In this document: piece after piece, positions 25,369 through 32,679 of the stretch
Layout: the number at the start of each line of letters is the position of its first letter
How positions within the stretch are numbered: the first letter of the stretch is position 1
Source: an uncultured Pelagibacteraceae bacterium
Lineage (GTDB): Bacteria > Pseudomonadota > Alphaproteobacteria > Pelagibacterales > Pelagibacteraceae
Reading direction: 5' to 3'
Length of the DNA: 34,043 nt
Assembly (NCBI GenBank): GCA_902603555.1
Contig: CACKVD010000010.1
Coordinates: forward strand, 1-34,043
Position numbers and translations under genes: made by a program
Notes under the pieces: model-generated
What the model saw: the letters and a program-made list of their open reading frames with translations, nothing else
Databases searched by the model: none
What the model was told of the DNA's origin: nothing

Positions 25369-25749
25369 TTATTTATTTTTTTTTCTTTTAAGACCTAATT
25401 TATCACTATGTCTTAACCTTAAGATAACAATCGCCCCAGCGATGAGAACTATAGCTACTGCCTCATAAACTAATGCTGTTGGATCCATTTCTTTTCCTTG
25501 AAGGATAATAAATCGTGCAAGAGCAGTGATTGCTATTAAAAGAGGTAAAGTTATACTTATTGATTGCTGATCCCAAAAAACTCTTACCATTGCTAATACT
25601 TCTAAGTAAAGAAACATTAATAGTAAATCAGCCAAGGTTACTGATTGAGCAAGAAACATTTTATTTATTTCAATTCCAACCGCTATAACGGTACTAATTA
25701 AAATAATTACCATTAAAACTAGCTGTAAATTTTTAGCAATCTTTTCCAT
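25369..25749 (-). CDS. PsiE family membrane protein
   Basis: 126 residues with four hydrophobic spans (about 9-29, 36-58, 66-84 and 93-112) and a Lys-rich C-terminus, matching the phosphate-starvation-inducible PsiE family (LADLLLMFLYLEVLAMVRVF and ALARFIILQGKEMDP are the typical parts). The role of PsiE is unknown even in E. coli. It overlaps the stop of the upstream gene by one base and lies 5 nt before the photolyase-like gene, so the three are probably one transcript. I see no Pho box. Confidence 0.8.
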   Translation of the reverse strand: MEKIAKNLQLVLMVIILISTVIAVGIEINKMFLAQSVTLADLLLMFLYLEVLAMVRVFWDQQSISITLPLLIAITALARFIILQGKEMDPTALVYEAVAIVLIAGAIVILRLRHSDKLGLKRKKNK

Positions 25750-26207
25750 TATTTATCTTTACTAAATGGTAGCCATTTTTCAAACACAGATTTTGAGGAA
25801 CCGTCATAGGGAATTGAATAAGAATAAGGGTTTGGGCTTGTTAATACTTCAATCCCTTTAGAAAAAACAAAGATAAAGACAATTACAAAAACAATAACCA
25901 TTATTTTAAATGGATCAAAATTTTTTGTTTTAAAAACACTAGCTGAACTCTCCTCAGCTCTGTGAAAATGTTTAAATGTCATATAAACTGCAAATATTAA
26001 TCCAACGTGAGCTACAAAAAGTCCTGCCCAACCAAATGCAAAAGTAGTGTATGAAAATACATACAAGCTAAAAACAGTAGTCCAAATAAAACTTAAGACT
26101 AGAAGAATTTGTAACCTGACAGTTTTCGGAAGAGATCTTAAATCATTTTTACTATCATCAAATAAAATATTTGCTGCCTCTTTCATCCAATTTTTAAATG
26201 ATTCCAT
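25749..26207 (-). CDS. Three-helix membrane protein of unknown function
   Basis: 152 residues: an amphipathic N-terminal part with NDLRSLPKTVRLQILL leading into two close membrane spans (about 32-53 and 57-80), a charged loop with FKHFHRAEESSA, and a third span at about 100-122. The C-terminus (PNPYSYSIPYDGSS) is probably outside. No family recognised. It overlaps the PsiE-like gene by one base, suggesting a joint membrane function. Confidence 0.72.
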   Translation of the reverse strand: MESFKNWMKEAANILFDDSKNDLRSLPKTVRLQILLVLSFIWTTVFSLYVFSYTTFAFGWAGLFVAHVGLIFAVYMTFKHFHRAEESSASVFKTKNFDPFKIMVIVFVIVFIFVFSKGIEVLTSPNPYSYSIPYDGSSKSVFEKWLPFSKDK

Positions 26208-26264
26208 GACTACAAGATATAGTTTCTAACAAATTAAACAAATGATAAATTGACCTAAACCTTA

Positions 26265-27452
26265 TTAAGAACGCAGTTTTTTCTTATGAAAATTAATAAA
26301 TTTTTCAACATTGGATTTATTAAATGTTTTATTTTCCTCAAAAGAAACTTTTTTTAATGAGTATGCAGAACTTTTAGTTTGTCTAGAAATTATAGTAATA
26401 TTTCCTTTATAGAGTTTAAGTTTAACAGTCCCATTAACTTTATTTTTTTTTAAGTCGACAATTTTCTGAAGTTTAAATCTTTCTTTTGAATACCAATAAC
26501 CATTATAGATAAGCTCAGCATATCTTGACATTATATTTTCCTTTTTATGCATTGTTTCTTTATCTAAAGTAACAGACTCAACTGCTCTATGAGCATGAAT
26601 TAATAAAGTTCCTCCAGGCGTTTCATAAACTCCTCTTGACTTAATTCCTAAAAATCTATTTTCAACAAGATCAACTCTACCTATTCCATTTTTTCCAGCT
26701 AATTGATTAAGTTTTTCAAGCAACTTTGCTGGATTTAATTTTTTTCCATTAACCCCTATTGGATCTCCGTTTCTAAAATTAATTGAAACAAACGTTGGCT
26801 TATTTGGTGCTTTTTCTGGTGAAACAGTTCTTTGAAAAATCAATTCTGGTGCAGAGTTTTTTGGGTTTTCTAAAACCTTACCCTCAGTTGAAGTATGAAA
26901 TAAATTATCATCAACTGAAAAAGGTGGAGCACCTTTTTTATCTTTTGGAATAGAAATTTTATTTTTTTTTGCATAATTTATTAAGTCTGTTCTTGATTTT
27001 AATTTCCATATTCTCCAAGGAGCAATTATTTTTATTTTTGGACCAAAGTAATGATAGCCAAGTTCAAATCTAACTTGATCATTCCCCTTTCCAGTTGATC
27101 CGTGGGACACAGCATATGCTTTGTATTTTTTTGCAACTTTTATTTGATCTTTTGCAATAAGTGGTCTTGCTATTGAAGTTCCCAACAAGTAAACTCCCTC
27201 ATATACAGCATGACCTCTTAACATTGGGAAAACATAATCTTTTATAAATATATCTTTTAGATCTTTTATAACTATATTCTTTACTCCAAGTTTTTTAGCA
27301 TTTGAAATAATTTTTTTCTTATCAATTTCTTGACCAATATCTGCAGTATAACAAATTACCTCTGCCTTATAATTTTCTTGTAACCATTTTAAAATTATAG
27401 ATGTGTCCAATCCACCAGAATAAGCTAACACAATTCTTTTTTTTGATTTCAT
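26265..27452 (-). CDS. argG: Argininosuccinate synthase
   Basis: It joins citrulline and aspartate, using ATP, in arginine synthesis. 395 residues with the N-type ATP pyrophosphatase loop AYSGGLDTSIIL at residues 10-21, EVICYTADIGQE, YLLGTSIARPL, AVSHGSTGKGNDQVRFE (citrulline/aspartate binding), LGIKSRGVYETPGG and EKENIMSRYAELIYNGYWYS-type end region. Length and start agree with the family. It lies 3 nt after the IalB-like gene. Confidence 0.97.
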   Translation of the reverse strand: MKSKKRIVLAYSGGLDTSIILKWLQENYKAEVICYTADIGQEIDKKKIISNAKKLGVKNIVIKDLKDIFIKDYVFPMLRGHAVYEGVYLLGTSIARPLIAKDQIKVAKKYKAYAVSHGSTGKGNDQVRFELGYHYFGPKIKIIAPWRIWKLKSRTDLINYAKKNKISIPKDKKGAPPFSVDDNLFHTSTEGKVLENPKNSAPELIFQRTVSPEKAPNKPTFVSINFRNGDPIGVNGKKLNPAKLLEKLNQLAGKNGIGRVDLVENRFLGIKSRGVYETPGGTLLIHAHRAVESVTLDKETMHKKENIMSRYAELIYNGYWYSKERFKLQKIVDLKKNKVNGTVKLKLYKGNITIISRQTKSSAYSLKKVSFEENKTFNKSNVEKFINFHKKKLRS

Positions 27453-27455
27453 TTA

Positions 27456-27968
27456 TTAACTGCAGGCTTTTTTTGCAGTATTATAAGCTTTTGTAAATCC
27501 TAATAGTGAATAGTGATCTATAGTTTGAGATCCTTTTTCATTGTATCCCGTAACCATTATTCTTGATCCTTTTTTCATAACTTTAACCATAATTTTTTCT
27601 TTTTTATTACTAGTCATCCAAGCAAAACCTTGCTGTTTAATATCAAATTTAAACTTGTTATTCCCAGATGTTGCTAAAACTGTATTATTTTTATTAAATT
27701 CATAGCCAGCAGTTGCACTAATTTCATTTGAAATTTTTTCACCTGGTCTAAAAGTTATAAATAATCTTGCATCTCTCTTATCTTTTTTTGGCGCTTGTAA
27801 AACCGGAGTTGATTGAGCAAAACATACCTTGCCAGATGCCTCAGACATAATCATCACCTCCCAATCTTTAAATTTACCGACTTTTTTTAAATCTTCTGCA
27901 AAAGTATTTGATCCCAAGATAAGTGTAATGAATATTGATAAAGATATAATCTTTTTAATTATGGACAT
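27456..27968 (-). CDS. IalB-like (invasion associated locus B family) periplasmic protein
   Basis: 170 residues with a clear signal peptide (KKIISLSIFITLILGSNTFA), so it is exported. The mature part follows the family pattern: FKDWEVMIMSEASGKVCFAQS, a basic middle with RDARLFITFRPGEK, and SYSL-like end DHYSLLGFTKAYNTAKKAC, with the two Cys (in KVCFA and KKACS) probably forming a disulphide. The name comes from Bartonella, where the family is linked to entry into red cells, but members are widespread in free-living Alphaproteobacteria with unknown function. It overlaps the aldo/keto reductase stop by 10 nt. Confidence 0.85.
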   Translation of the reverse strand: MSIIKKIISLSIFITLILGSNTFAEDLKKVGKFKDWEVMIMSEASGKVCFAQSTPVLQAPKKDKRDARLFITFRPGEKISNEISATAGYEFNKNNTVLATSGNNKFKFDIKQQGFAWMTSNKKEKIMVKVMKKGSRIMVTGYNEKGSQTIDHYSLLGFTKAYNTAKKACS

Positions 27969-28996
27969 GGATTTGGATAAATTTTCTGTACTTCGTTAAT
28001 TTCATTTATAATTTCTTCAGTTAAATTTATATTTACACTTTCTATGTCAGTTTTCAACTGCTCCATTGTAGTTGCACCAATGATAACCGAGGTTACAAAA
28101 GGTTGAATTTCTAAAAACTTTAAAGACATTTGTGCTAAATCTAATTTATATTTTTTAGCTACTTCATAATAAGCCTCAATAGCTTTTCCTGCGTTAGGCT
28201 TACTATACCTGGTCCAGAAATCTTTATGGAGTGCAATCCTAGATCCTTTTGGTAATTGATCATTTCTATATTTGCCTGAAAGATAACCGCAAGCTAGAGG
28301 AGAGTAGGCTAAAAGTCCTGATTGTTCTCTAACAGACATTTCCGCAAGTCCCACTTCATAGGTTCTGTTGAGTAAATTATATGGGTTTTGAACTGAAAGC
28401 ATTCTAGGAAGATTTTTATTTTTGGATATTTCTAAAAATTTTGATAATCCCCAAGGTGTTTCATTAGACAGACCCACATGTCTAATTTTTCCTTGATCTA
28501 TAAATTTTTTTAGATTTTCTAAAATATCTTCAAATCTAGTCCATTCACCATCATCACTATGCTCGTAGCCTAATTTACCAAAAAAATTTGTATTTCTTTC
28601 TGGCCAATGTAATTGATATAAGTCAATATAATCAGTCTTTAATCTTCTTAAACTCCCCTCTAGTGCTTCAGTAATATTTTTTTTTCCAAACTGATTACCC
28701 CCACCTCTTACATATTCTCTCATTGGTCCACAAACTTTTGAGGCAAGAATTACTTTGTCTCTTTTTTTAGTTAGTTTAAACCAATTGCCTATAATTTCTT
28801 CAGTGCTTCCAAAAGTTTCTTCTTTTGGAGGAATAGAATAAATTTCTGCAGTATCCCAAAAATTTACACCTTGGTCTAAAGCATAATCCATTTGCTCAAA
28901 ACCCTCGTCTTGAGTGTTTTGCTCTCCCCAAGTCATCGTGCCGAGACAAATTGTACTTACATCAAGATTAGTATTTCCTAATTTTTTGTAATTCAT
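27959..28996 (-). CDS. Aldo/keto reductase, Tas-like
   Basis: 345 residues, a TIM-barrel NADPH-dependent reductase. Family elements: YKKLGNTNLDVSTICLGTMTWG, GVNFWDTAEIYS (catalytic Asp and Tyr), VILASKVCG (catalytic Lys), DYIDLYQLHWPER (catalytic His), QNPYNLLNR, YSPLACGYLSGKY and TSVIIGATTMEQL (cofactor end). The TMTWGEQNT signature and length point to the Tas/YajO branch. Substrate unknown, probably assorted aldehydes or ketones. First gene of the run leading to argG; divergent from the Bax-inhibitor-like gene. Confidence 0.93.
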   Translation of the reverse strand: MNYKKLGNTNLDVSTICLGTMTWGEQNTQDEGFEQMDYALDQGVNFWDTAEIYSIPPKEETFGSTEEIIGNWFKLTKKRDKVILASKVCGPMREYVRGGGNQFGKKNITEALEGSLRRLKTDYIDLYQLHWPERNTNFFGKLGYEHSDDGEWTRFEDILENLKKFIDQGKIRHVGLSNETPWGLSKFLEISKNKNLPRMLSVQNPYNLLNRTYEVGLAEMSVREQSGLLAYSPLACGYLSGKYRNDQLPKGSRIALHKDFWTRYSKPNAGKAIEAYYEVAKKYKLDLAQMSLKFLEIQPFVTSVIIGATTMEQLKTDIESVNINLTEEIINEINEVQKIYPNPCP

Positions 28997-29042
28997 TGAG
29001 GTTTTATAGTGTTAATTTTTTTTATTAATCTTTTAAGGCATC

Positions 29043-29070
29043 TTGAATAATTAGTAAAAGACTATATATT
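29043..29070 (+). promoter_or_regulatory. Possible promoter of the Bax-inhibitor-like gene
   Basis: TTGAAT (29043-29048) and TATATT (29065-29070) with 16 nt between. The ATG is at 29080, so the transcript would have almost no leader. Matches of this quality are common in AT-rich DNA, hence low confidence. Confidence 0.3.
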
Positions 29071-29079
29071 TTTATTATT

Positions 29080-29832
29080 ATGGAATTTGATAAAAAAGGA
29101 ATTTTAGCTAGAGCAAAAGCTGCAGCACAAGACACAGCTGTGATGGATGAAGGCTTAAGAGCCTACATGCTAAAAGTTTATAATTACATGGGTTCAGCCC
29201 TTTTAGTTACAGGAATAGTTGCATTGATAACTTTTAAGTTAGCTGTTCAATCTTTATCTCCTCTAGTTTTTACGCCCTTTGGTAATTCAATTTATGCTTC
29301 TGGTTTAGCTTGGGTTGTAATGTTGGCTCCTTTAGGAGTTGTGTTTTATATGAGTTTTGGAATTAATAAAATGAGTGCAGCAAAAGCTCAGACAGTTTTT
29401 TGGATATTTGCAGCACTAATGGGGTTATCTTTGTCATCAATATTTGTTGTTTATACTGAAACTTCAATTACAAGAGTTTTTTTTATAACTGCAGGTACTT
29501 TTGGAGCAATGAGTTTGTATGGTTATACAACTAAAAGAGATCTTACAAAATTAGGATCCTTTTTGATGATGGGGTTAATTGGAATCATTATTGCTTCATT
29601 AGTTAATATTTTTATGAAATCCTCAATGATGTACTTTGTGATTTCAATTTTAGGAGTTTTAATTTTTGTAGGTCTTACTGCATATGATACTCAAAAAATA
29701 AAAAATATGTATACAGCAAGTGATACTGGTGAAATTATTGGTAAAAAAGCTGTAATGGGTGCGTTAACTCTTTATTTAGATTTCATTAATTTATTTATAA
29801 TGCTTCTAAGACTTTTTGGTCAAAGAAGATAA
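29080..29832 (+). CDS. Bax inhibitor-1/YccA family membrane protein
   Basis: 250 residues with a soluble start (MDEGLRAYMLKVYNYMG, the family entry motif) and about seven membrane spans. LTAYDTQKIKNMY near residue 200 and ALTLYLDFINLFIMLLRLFG at the C-terminus are the strongest family marks. Members act as pH-sensitive calcium leak channels (BsYetJ) or interact with FtsH (YccA/YbhL); which applies here is not known. It stands alone, divergent from the aldo/keto reductase and convergent with the DUF2794 gene. Confidence 0.94.
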   Translation: MEFDKKGILARAKAAAQDTAVMDEGLRAYMLKVYNYMGSALLVTGIVALITFKLAVQSLSPLVFTPFGNSIYASGLAWVVMLAPLGVVFYMSFGINKMSAAKAQTVFWIFAALMGLSLSSIFVVYTETSITRVFFITAGTFGAMSLYGYTTKRDLTKLGSFLMMGLIGIIIASLVNIFMKSSMMYFVISILGVLIFVGLTAYDTQKIKNMYTASDTGEIIGKKAVMGALTLYLDFINLFIMLLRLFGQRR

Positions 29833-29840
29833 TTTAATTT

Positions 29841-30182
29841 CTAGAGTTTTTTCCAGTTTGTATTTTTTAAGAGTATATTTAAATCAAAAGAATTTTTTAA
29901 TATTTTTCCATTCGTGTCTGTTATTAAATATTTAAGATTTTTATTTTTTGGTTTGAAATTCTTGCATATTTTGTAGAGTGCGTTTTCAGTTGCATTTTTA
30001 AATACACTAAAGCCAACTTGTTTACTTGATATACTTAACCCATAATCTTTCCAAGAACCTTCCGAAACCATTTTTGCATAAAGATCCAAGATTATTTTTA
30101 ACTCATCTTTTTCAAAAAAATGTTTATCCTCTAGCTTTTTGTCATTAATATTATTTACTATTAATCTTAAATTATTATTCAT
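29841..30182 (-). CDS. DUF2794 protein
   Basis: 113 residues, soluble. FEKDELKIILDLYAKMVSEG followed by SWKDYGLS and FSVFKNATENALYKICK match the DUF2794 family of Alphaproteobacteria. Function unknown. It overlaps the end of yciB by 8 nt and is probably translated from the same message. Confidence 0.86.
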   Translation of the reverse strand: MNNNLRLIVNNINDKKLEDKHFFEKDELKIILDLYAKMVSEGSWKDYGLSISSKQVGFSVFKNATENALYKICKNFKPKNKNLKYLITDTNGKILKNSFDLNILLKNTNWKKL

Positions 30183-30726
30183 TTGTTTTATATTTGTTGA
30201 TTAATCCTATTTGAAAACCTGTAAATATAAAAGTAATAGGTAACAAACCCCATACTTTAAAATTTACCCAAAACTCCTCTGACTGAGTTCTCCACACGAA
30301 TTCATTGAGTATTGCAAGACCAAAAAAGAAATAAATCCACCTTTTGTTTAATATTTCCCAACCTTCGTTAGTTAAGGAAATTGATTTACCCATAAGCTTT
30401 TTAAGCACAGGTTCATTTGTAAAATATCTTCCAAATATTAGAGCTAGACCAAATAAAATATTTATAATGGTAGGTTTAATATAAATAAAAACTGGATTAT
30501 TAAAATAAATTGTTAATCCACCAAAAAAAGTAATTAAAACTCCACTTAACAAAGGAACTTTTGGTATTTTTTTTTCCAAAAACCACATGATAGCCAATGC
30601 TAATATTGTCGCAATTATAAATGGTGGAATTGCTATTTTTAAATCTTTTCCACTATCGTAGTAGTAGTAAAAAAAAATTACTAATGGCCCAAAATCAGTA
30701 AGAAACTTTAAAAAAGATTTATTCAC
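30175..30726 (-). CDS. yciB: YciB / septation protein A family inner membrane protein
   Basis: 183 residues with five or six membrane spans. Typical parts: FLTDFGPLVIFFYYYY at the N-terminus, LSGVLITFFGGLTIYFNNPVF in the middle (family GxxLxxFGGLTLxLxxxxFI), and LNEFVWRTQSEEFWVNFKV near the end (family NExxWRxxSxxxWVxFK). E. coli YciB affects envelope integrity and septation together with DcrB. Divergent from hspQ, 88 nt apart. Confidence 0.93.
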   Translation of the reverse strand: MNKSFLKFLTDFGPLVIFFYYYYDSGKDLKIAIPPFIIATILALAIMWFLEKKIPKVPLLSGVLITFFGGLTIYFNNPVFIYIKPTIINILFGLALIFGRYFTNEPVLKKLMGKSISLTNEGWEILNKRWIYFFFGLAILNEFVWRTQSEEFWVNFKVWGLLPITFIFTGFQIGLINKYKTNE

Positions 30727-30779
30727 TTTAAAGATATTAACATAAATAATATTTATACAAAAATTATAAATTTTTCTTA

Positions 30780-30807
30780 TTGATTTTTATTTTTAAATAC
30801 CCATACT
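30780..30807 (+). promoter_or_regulatory. Heat-shock (sigma-32-like) promoter candidate of hspQ
   Basis: TTGATT (30780-30785), 14 nt, then CCCATACT (30800-30807) resembles the RpoH pattern CTTGAA-N13-15-CCCATnT. Its position before a heat-shock gene makes it credible. As a sigma-70 site it would be TTGATT-16-CATACT. The ATG at 30815 lies about where transcription would begin. Confidence 0.45.
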
Positions 30808-30814
30808 AATCGTA

Positions 30815-31135
30815 ATGCCAATTCAAAAAGCTAAATTTTCAATAGGAGACATTGTAAAACATAAACACTTTGAGTTCAGAGGTGTGATTTATGATGTTGA
30901 TTTTGAATTTAATAATTCTGAAGAATGGTATCAATCAATACCCAAAAATGTAAGACCTAGAAAAGATCAGCCTTTTTATCATTTGCTAGCGGAAAATGAT
31001 GAAATTACCTATGAAGCATATGTTTCAGAACAGAATTTATTGATGGATGATTCTGATGAGCCCATAAAGCATCCTTTGATTGAGGAAATTTTTTCAGGAA
31101 AAAAGGGATCAAGCTATTTTAAGCTTTCGAATTAA
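30815..31135 (+). CDS. hspQ: Heat shock protein HspQ (hemimethylated DNA-binding, YccV-like)
   Basis: 106 residues. The core AKFSIGDIVKHKHFEFRGVIYDVD is the family N-terminus, followed by PKNVRPRKDQPFYHLLAEN and ISYVSEQNL-like EAYVSEQNLL. In E. coli HspQ is a small heat-shock-induced protein that binds hemimethylated DNA in vitro and acts as a specificity enhancer for Lon. The ATG is the first possible one and fits homologues. It is monocistronic, with yciB divergent and the ccm genes 180 nt downstream. Confidence 0.94.
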   Translation: MPIQKAKFSIGDIVKHKHFEFRGVIYDVDFEFNNSEEWYQSIPKNVRPRKDQPFYHLLAENDEITYEAYVSEQNLLMDDSDEPIKHPLIEEIFSGKKGSSYFKLSN

Positions 31136-31152
31136 GAAAATCATTTTTTAAA

Positions 31153-31196
31153 CACAATTAGCTCAAATCTTTGACACAGCTATTTAGTAAATTGTG
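31153..31196 (+). other. Inverted repeat / stem-loop 1 between hspQ and ccmC
   Basis: CACAATT (31153-31159) pairs with AATTGTG (31190-31196). Inside, AGCT (31160-31163) can pair with AGCT (31178-31181), extending the structure with an unpaired stretch on the 3' side. A TTGACA at 31171-31176 lies in the loop and matches a -35 box, but no good -10 follows at the right distance. Confidence 0.4.
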
Positions 31197-31202
31197 CTTA
31201 AT

Positions 31203-31263
31203 TCTGATCAAGAGTGTTAATTATTACCCTTCGTTATTATCTCCCTCTACATTCTTGATCAGA
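31203..31263 (+). other. Long inverted repeat / stem-loop 2 upstream of ccmC
   Basis: TCTGATCAAGAGTG (31203-31216) and CATTCTTGATCAGA (31250-31263) are reverse complements over 14 positions, with a single G-T difference that remains paired in RNA. The loop is 33 nt and pyrimidine-rich. Each arm also holds the palindrome TGATCA, so the pair could equally be two protein-binding half sites. No U-tract follows, so it is not a standard terminator. Confidence 0.55.
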
Positions 31264-31314
31264 TAACCATTTCATAATAAAAATTCATAAATAAAATTAA
31301 AATAACAATTAATA

Positions 31315-32022
31315 ATGTTTAAATATTTTGAACCTAATAAAATCTTTTCTATTACATCTAAGGCTCCCAAATACGTCCTATTTTTATTTGTAATTATTCT
31401 TTCAATTGGGTTGATGGAATCTTTGATATTTTCTCCTGAAGATTACAAACAAAGCCATTCAGTGAGAATTATGTATGTTCATGTCCCTGCAGCTTGGATT
31501 TCACTTGGAATTTTTTCCGTTATCACATTTTTATCTGTGGTTGGCTATGTTTTTAAAATTAGAAATTTTTTTTTGATTTCAAAAAGTTTAGCGCCATCCG
31601 GTTTGGTATTTAATATTGTAGCTTTAGTTACTGGCTCAATTTGGGGAAAACCAACTTGGGGCACTTGGTGGGCTTGGGATGCACGGATTACTTCCATGCT
31701 AATTTTAGTTTTATTTTATATCATGTATTTGGTTGCCTGGAGAATATATGAAAATAATGACAAGGCGTTTAAGATTACATCTATTATAACAATCCTAGGT
31801 ATAGTTAATGTTCCAATAATTAAATATTCTGTAGATTGGTGGAATACTTTGCATCAACCTGCATCAATTAATATTTTTGCAAAATCAACAATACATATTT
31901 CAATGTTGTTTCCTTTATTAACAATGACTGCGGCATTTGCACTATTTTCTCTATTAATTTTTTTAATGAAATATAATACAGAACTGATAAAGATTAAGAA
32001 TAAGGGATTAGATAGATTATGA
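31315..32022 (+). CDS. ccmC: Haem transport protein CcmC
   Basis: 235 residues, six membrane spans. It presents haem at the periplasmic side to CcmE in System I cytochrome c maturation. The tryptophan-rich signature WGKPTWGTWWAWDARITS is at about residues 104-121, with the haem-ligand His residues in YVHVPAAW before it and NTLHQPASI after it. Start of the ccmC-D-E-F run; ccmD overlaps by 4 nt. ccmA and ccmB are not in this window. Confidence 0.97.
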   Translation: MFKYFEPNKIFSITSKAPKYVLFLFVIILSIGLMESLIFSPEDYKQSHSVRIMYVHVPAAWISLGIFSVITFLSVVGYVFKIRNFFLISKSLAPSGLVFNIVALVTGSIWGKPTWGTWWAWDARITSMLILVLFYIMYLVAWRIYENNDKAFKITSIITILGIVNVPIIKYSVDWWNTLHQPASINIFAKSTIHISMLFPLLTMTAAFALFSLLIFLMKYNTELIKIKNKGLDRL

Positions 32023-32246
32023 TTTACGAAACATTATTAATGAATGGATATGGACTTTACGTTTGGTCCGCATTTGCATTTACTATTTTGAGCTTCATAT
32101 CACTTTATGTTGTTGTAAAAGCTCAATACACTAAAGAAAAAAATAAATTTATTGTTAAGTTTGGAACTTTAAACCCTGAAAAATCAGCTTTTGCGAAATC
32201 TCAAAGTATTAATAGAGAAATTCTATCCAACACTTCAAATATTTAA
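32019..32246 (+). CDS. ccmD: Haem exporter protein CcmD
   Basis: 75 residues with one membrane helix (YGLYVWSAFAFTILSFISLY) and a basic cytoplasmic part, the CcmD layout. CcmD helps release holo-CcmE from CcmC. Members normally have about 50-70 residues; the last ~25 here, Ser/Asn-rich, are an ordinary extension. Overlaps ccmC by ATGA; ccmE starts 10 nt later. Confidence 0.88.
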   Translation: MIYETLLMNGYGLYVWSAFAFTILSFISLYVVVKAQYTKEKNKFIVKFGTLNPEKSAFAKSQSINREILSNTSNI

Positions 32247-32256
32247 CTTTTAAACC

Positions 32257-32676
32257 ATGTATGGGCGTAAAGTTAAATTAAGATTTTTTTTTGTTTTATT
32301 AACTTTACTTACTCTATTTTTAATAGTTTTTCTTATTTTAAAATCTCTTGAAAAAAATGTGGTTTATTTTCAATCACCGTCAGAGATAAAAGCTTTATCA
32401 GAAATTAAAAAAAATAAAATTAGAGTTGGGGGTATGGTAAAAATTAACTCAATATCTATGAAAACAAAAGAAATTAATTTTATCATAACAGATTTTGAAA
32501 ATGAAATTAATGTAATTTATTCAGGTGTGGTGCCAAATCTTTTTACTGAAGGAAAAGGTGTTGTAGCAGAAGGGTATTTAAAAGATAAGAATTTTTTTTT
32601 GGCTACTAAAATTTTAGCAAAACACGACGAAAATTACATGCCACCTGAAGTCAAAGCAGCATTACAGGAGAAATAA
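32257..32676 (+). CDS. ccmE: Cytochrome c-type biogenesis haem chaperone CcmE
   Basis: 139 residues: an N-terminal membrane anchor (about 10-28) and a periplasmic OB-fold domain with [14 protein letters not shown] and [19 protein letters not shown]. The His in KHDENY binds haem covalently, and the following Tyr is the conserved axial ligand. It accepts haem from CcmC and passes it to the CcmF/H complex. Its last codons contain the Shine-Dalgarno sequence of ccmF. Confidence 0.96.
   Translation: MYGRKVKLRFFFVLLTLLTLFLIVFLILKSLEKNVVYFQSPSEIKALSEIKKNKIRVGGMVKINSISMKTKEINFIITDFENEINVIYSGVVPNLFTEGKGVVAEGYLKDKNFFLATKILAKHDENYMPPEVKAALQEK
32666..32670 (+). promoter_or_regulatory. Shine-Dalgarno sequence that sets the ccmF TTG start
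   Basis: AGGAG lies inside the ccmE coding end, 9 nt before TTG at 32680. No ATG exists in the ccmF frame near the conserved N-terminus, so this site decides the start. Confidence 0.65.
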
Positions 32677-32679
32677 ATT

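Noticed and set aside
31171..31200. TTGACA at 31171 as a promoter for ccmC
   Set aside because: No acceptable -10 element lies 16-18 nt downstream (GTGCTT/TGCTTA), and the box sits inside a stem-loop; not listed as a promoter.
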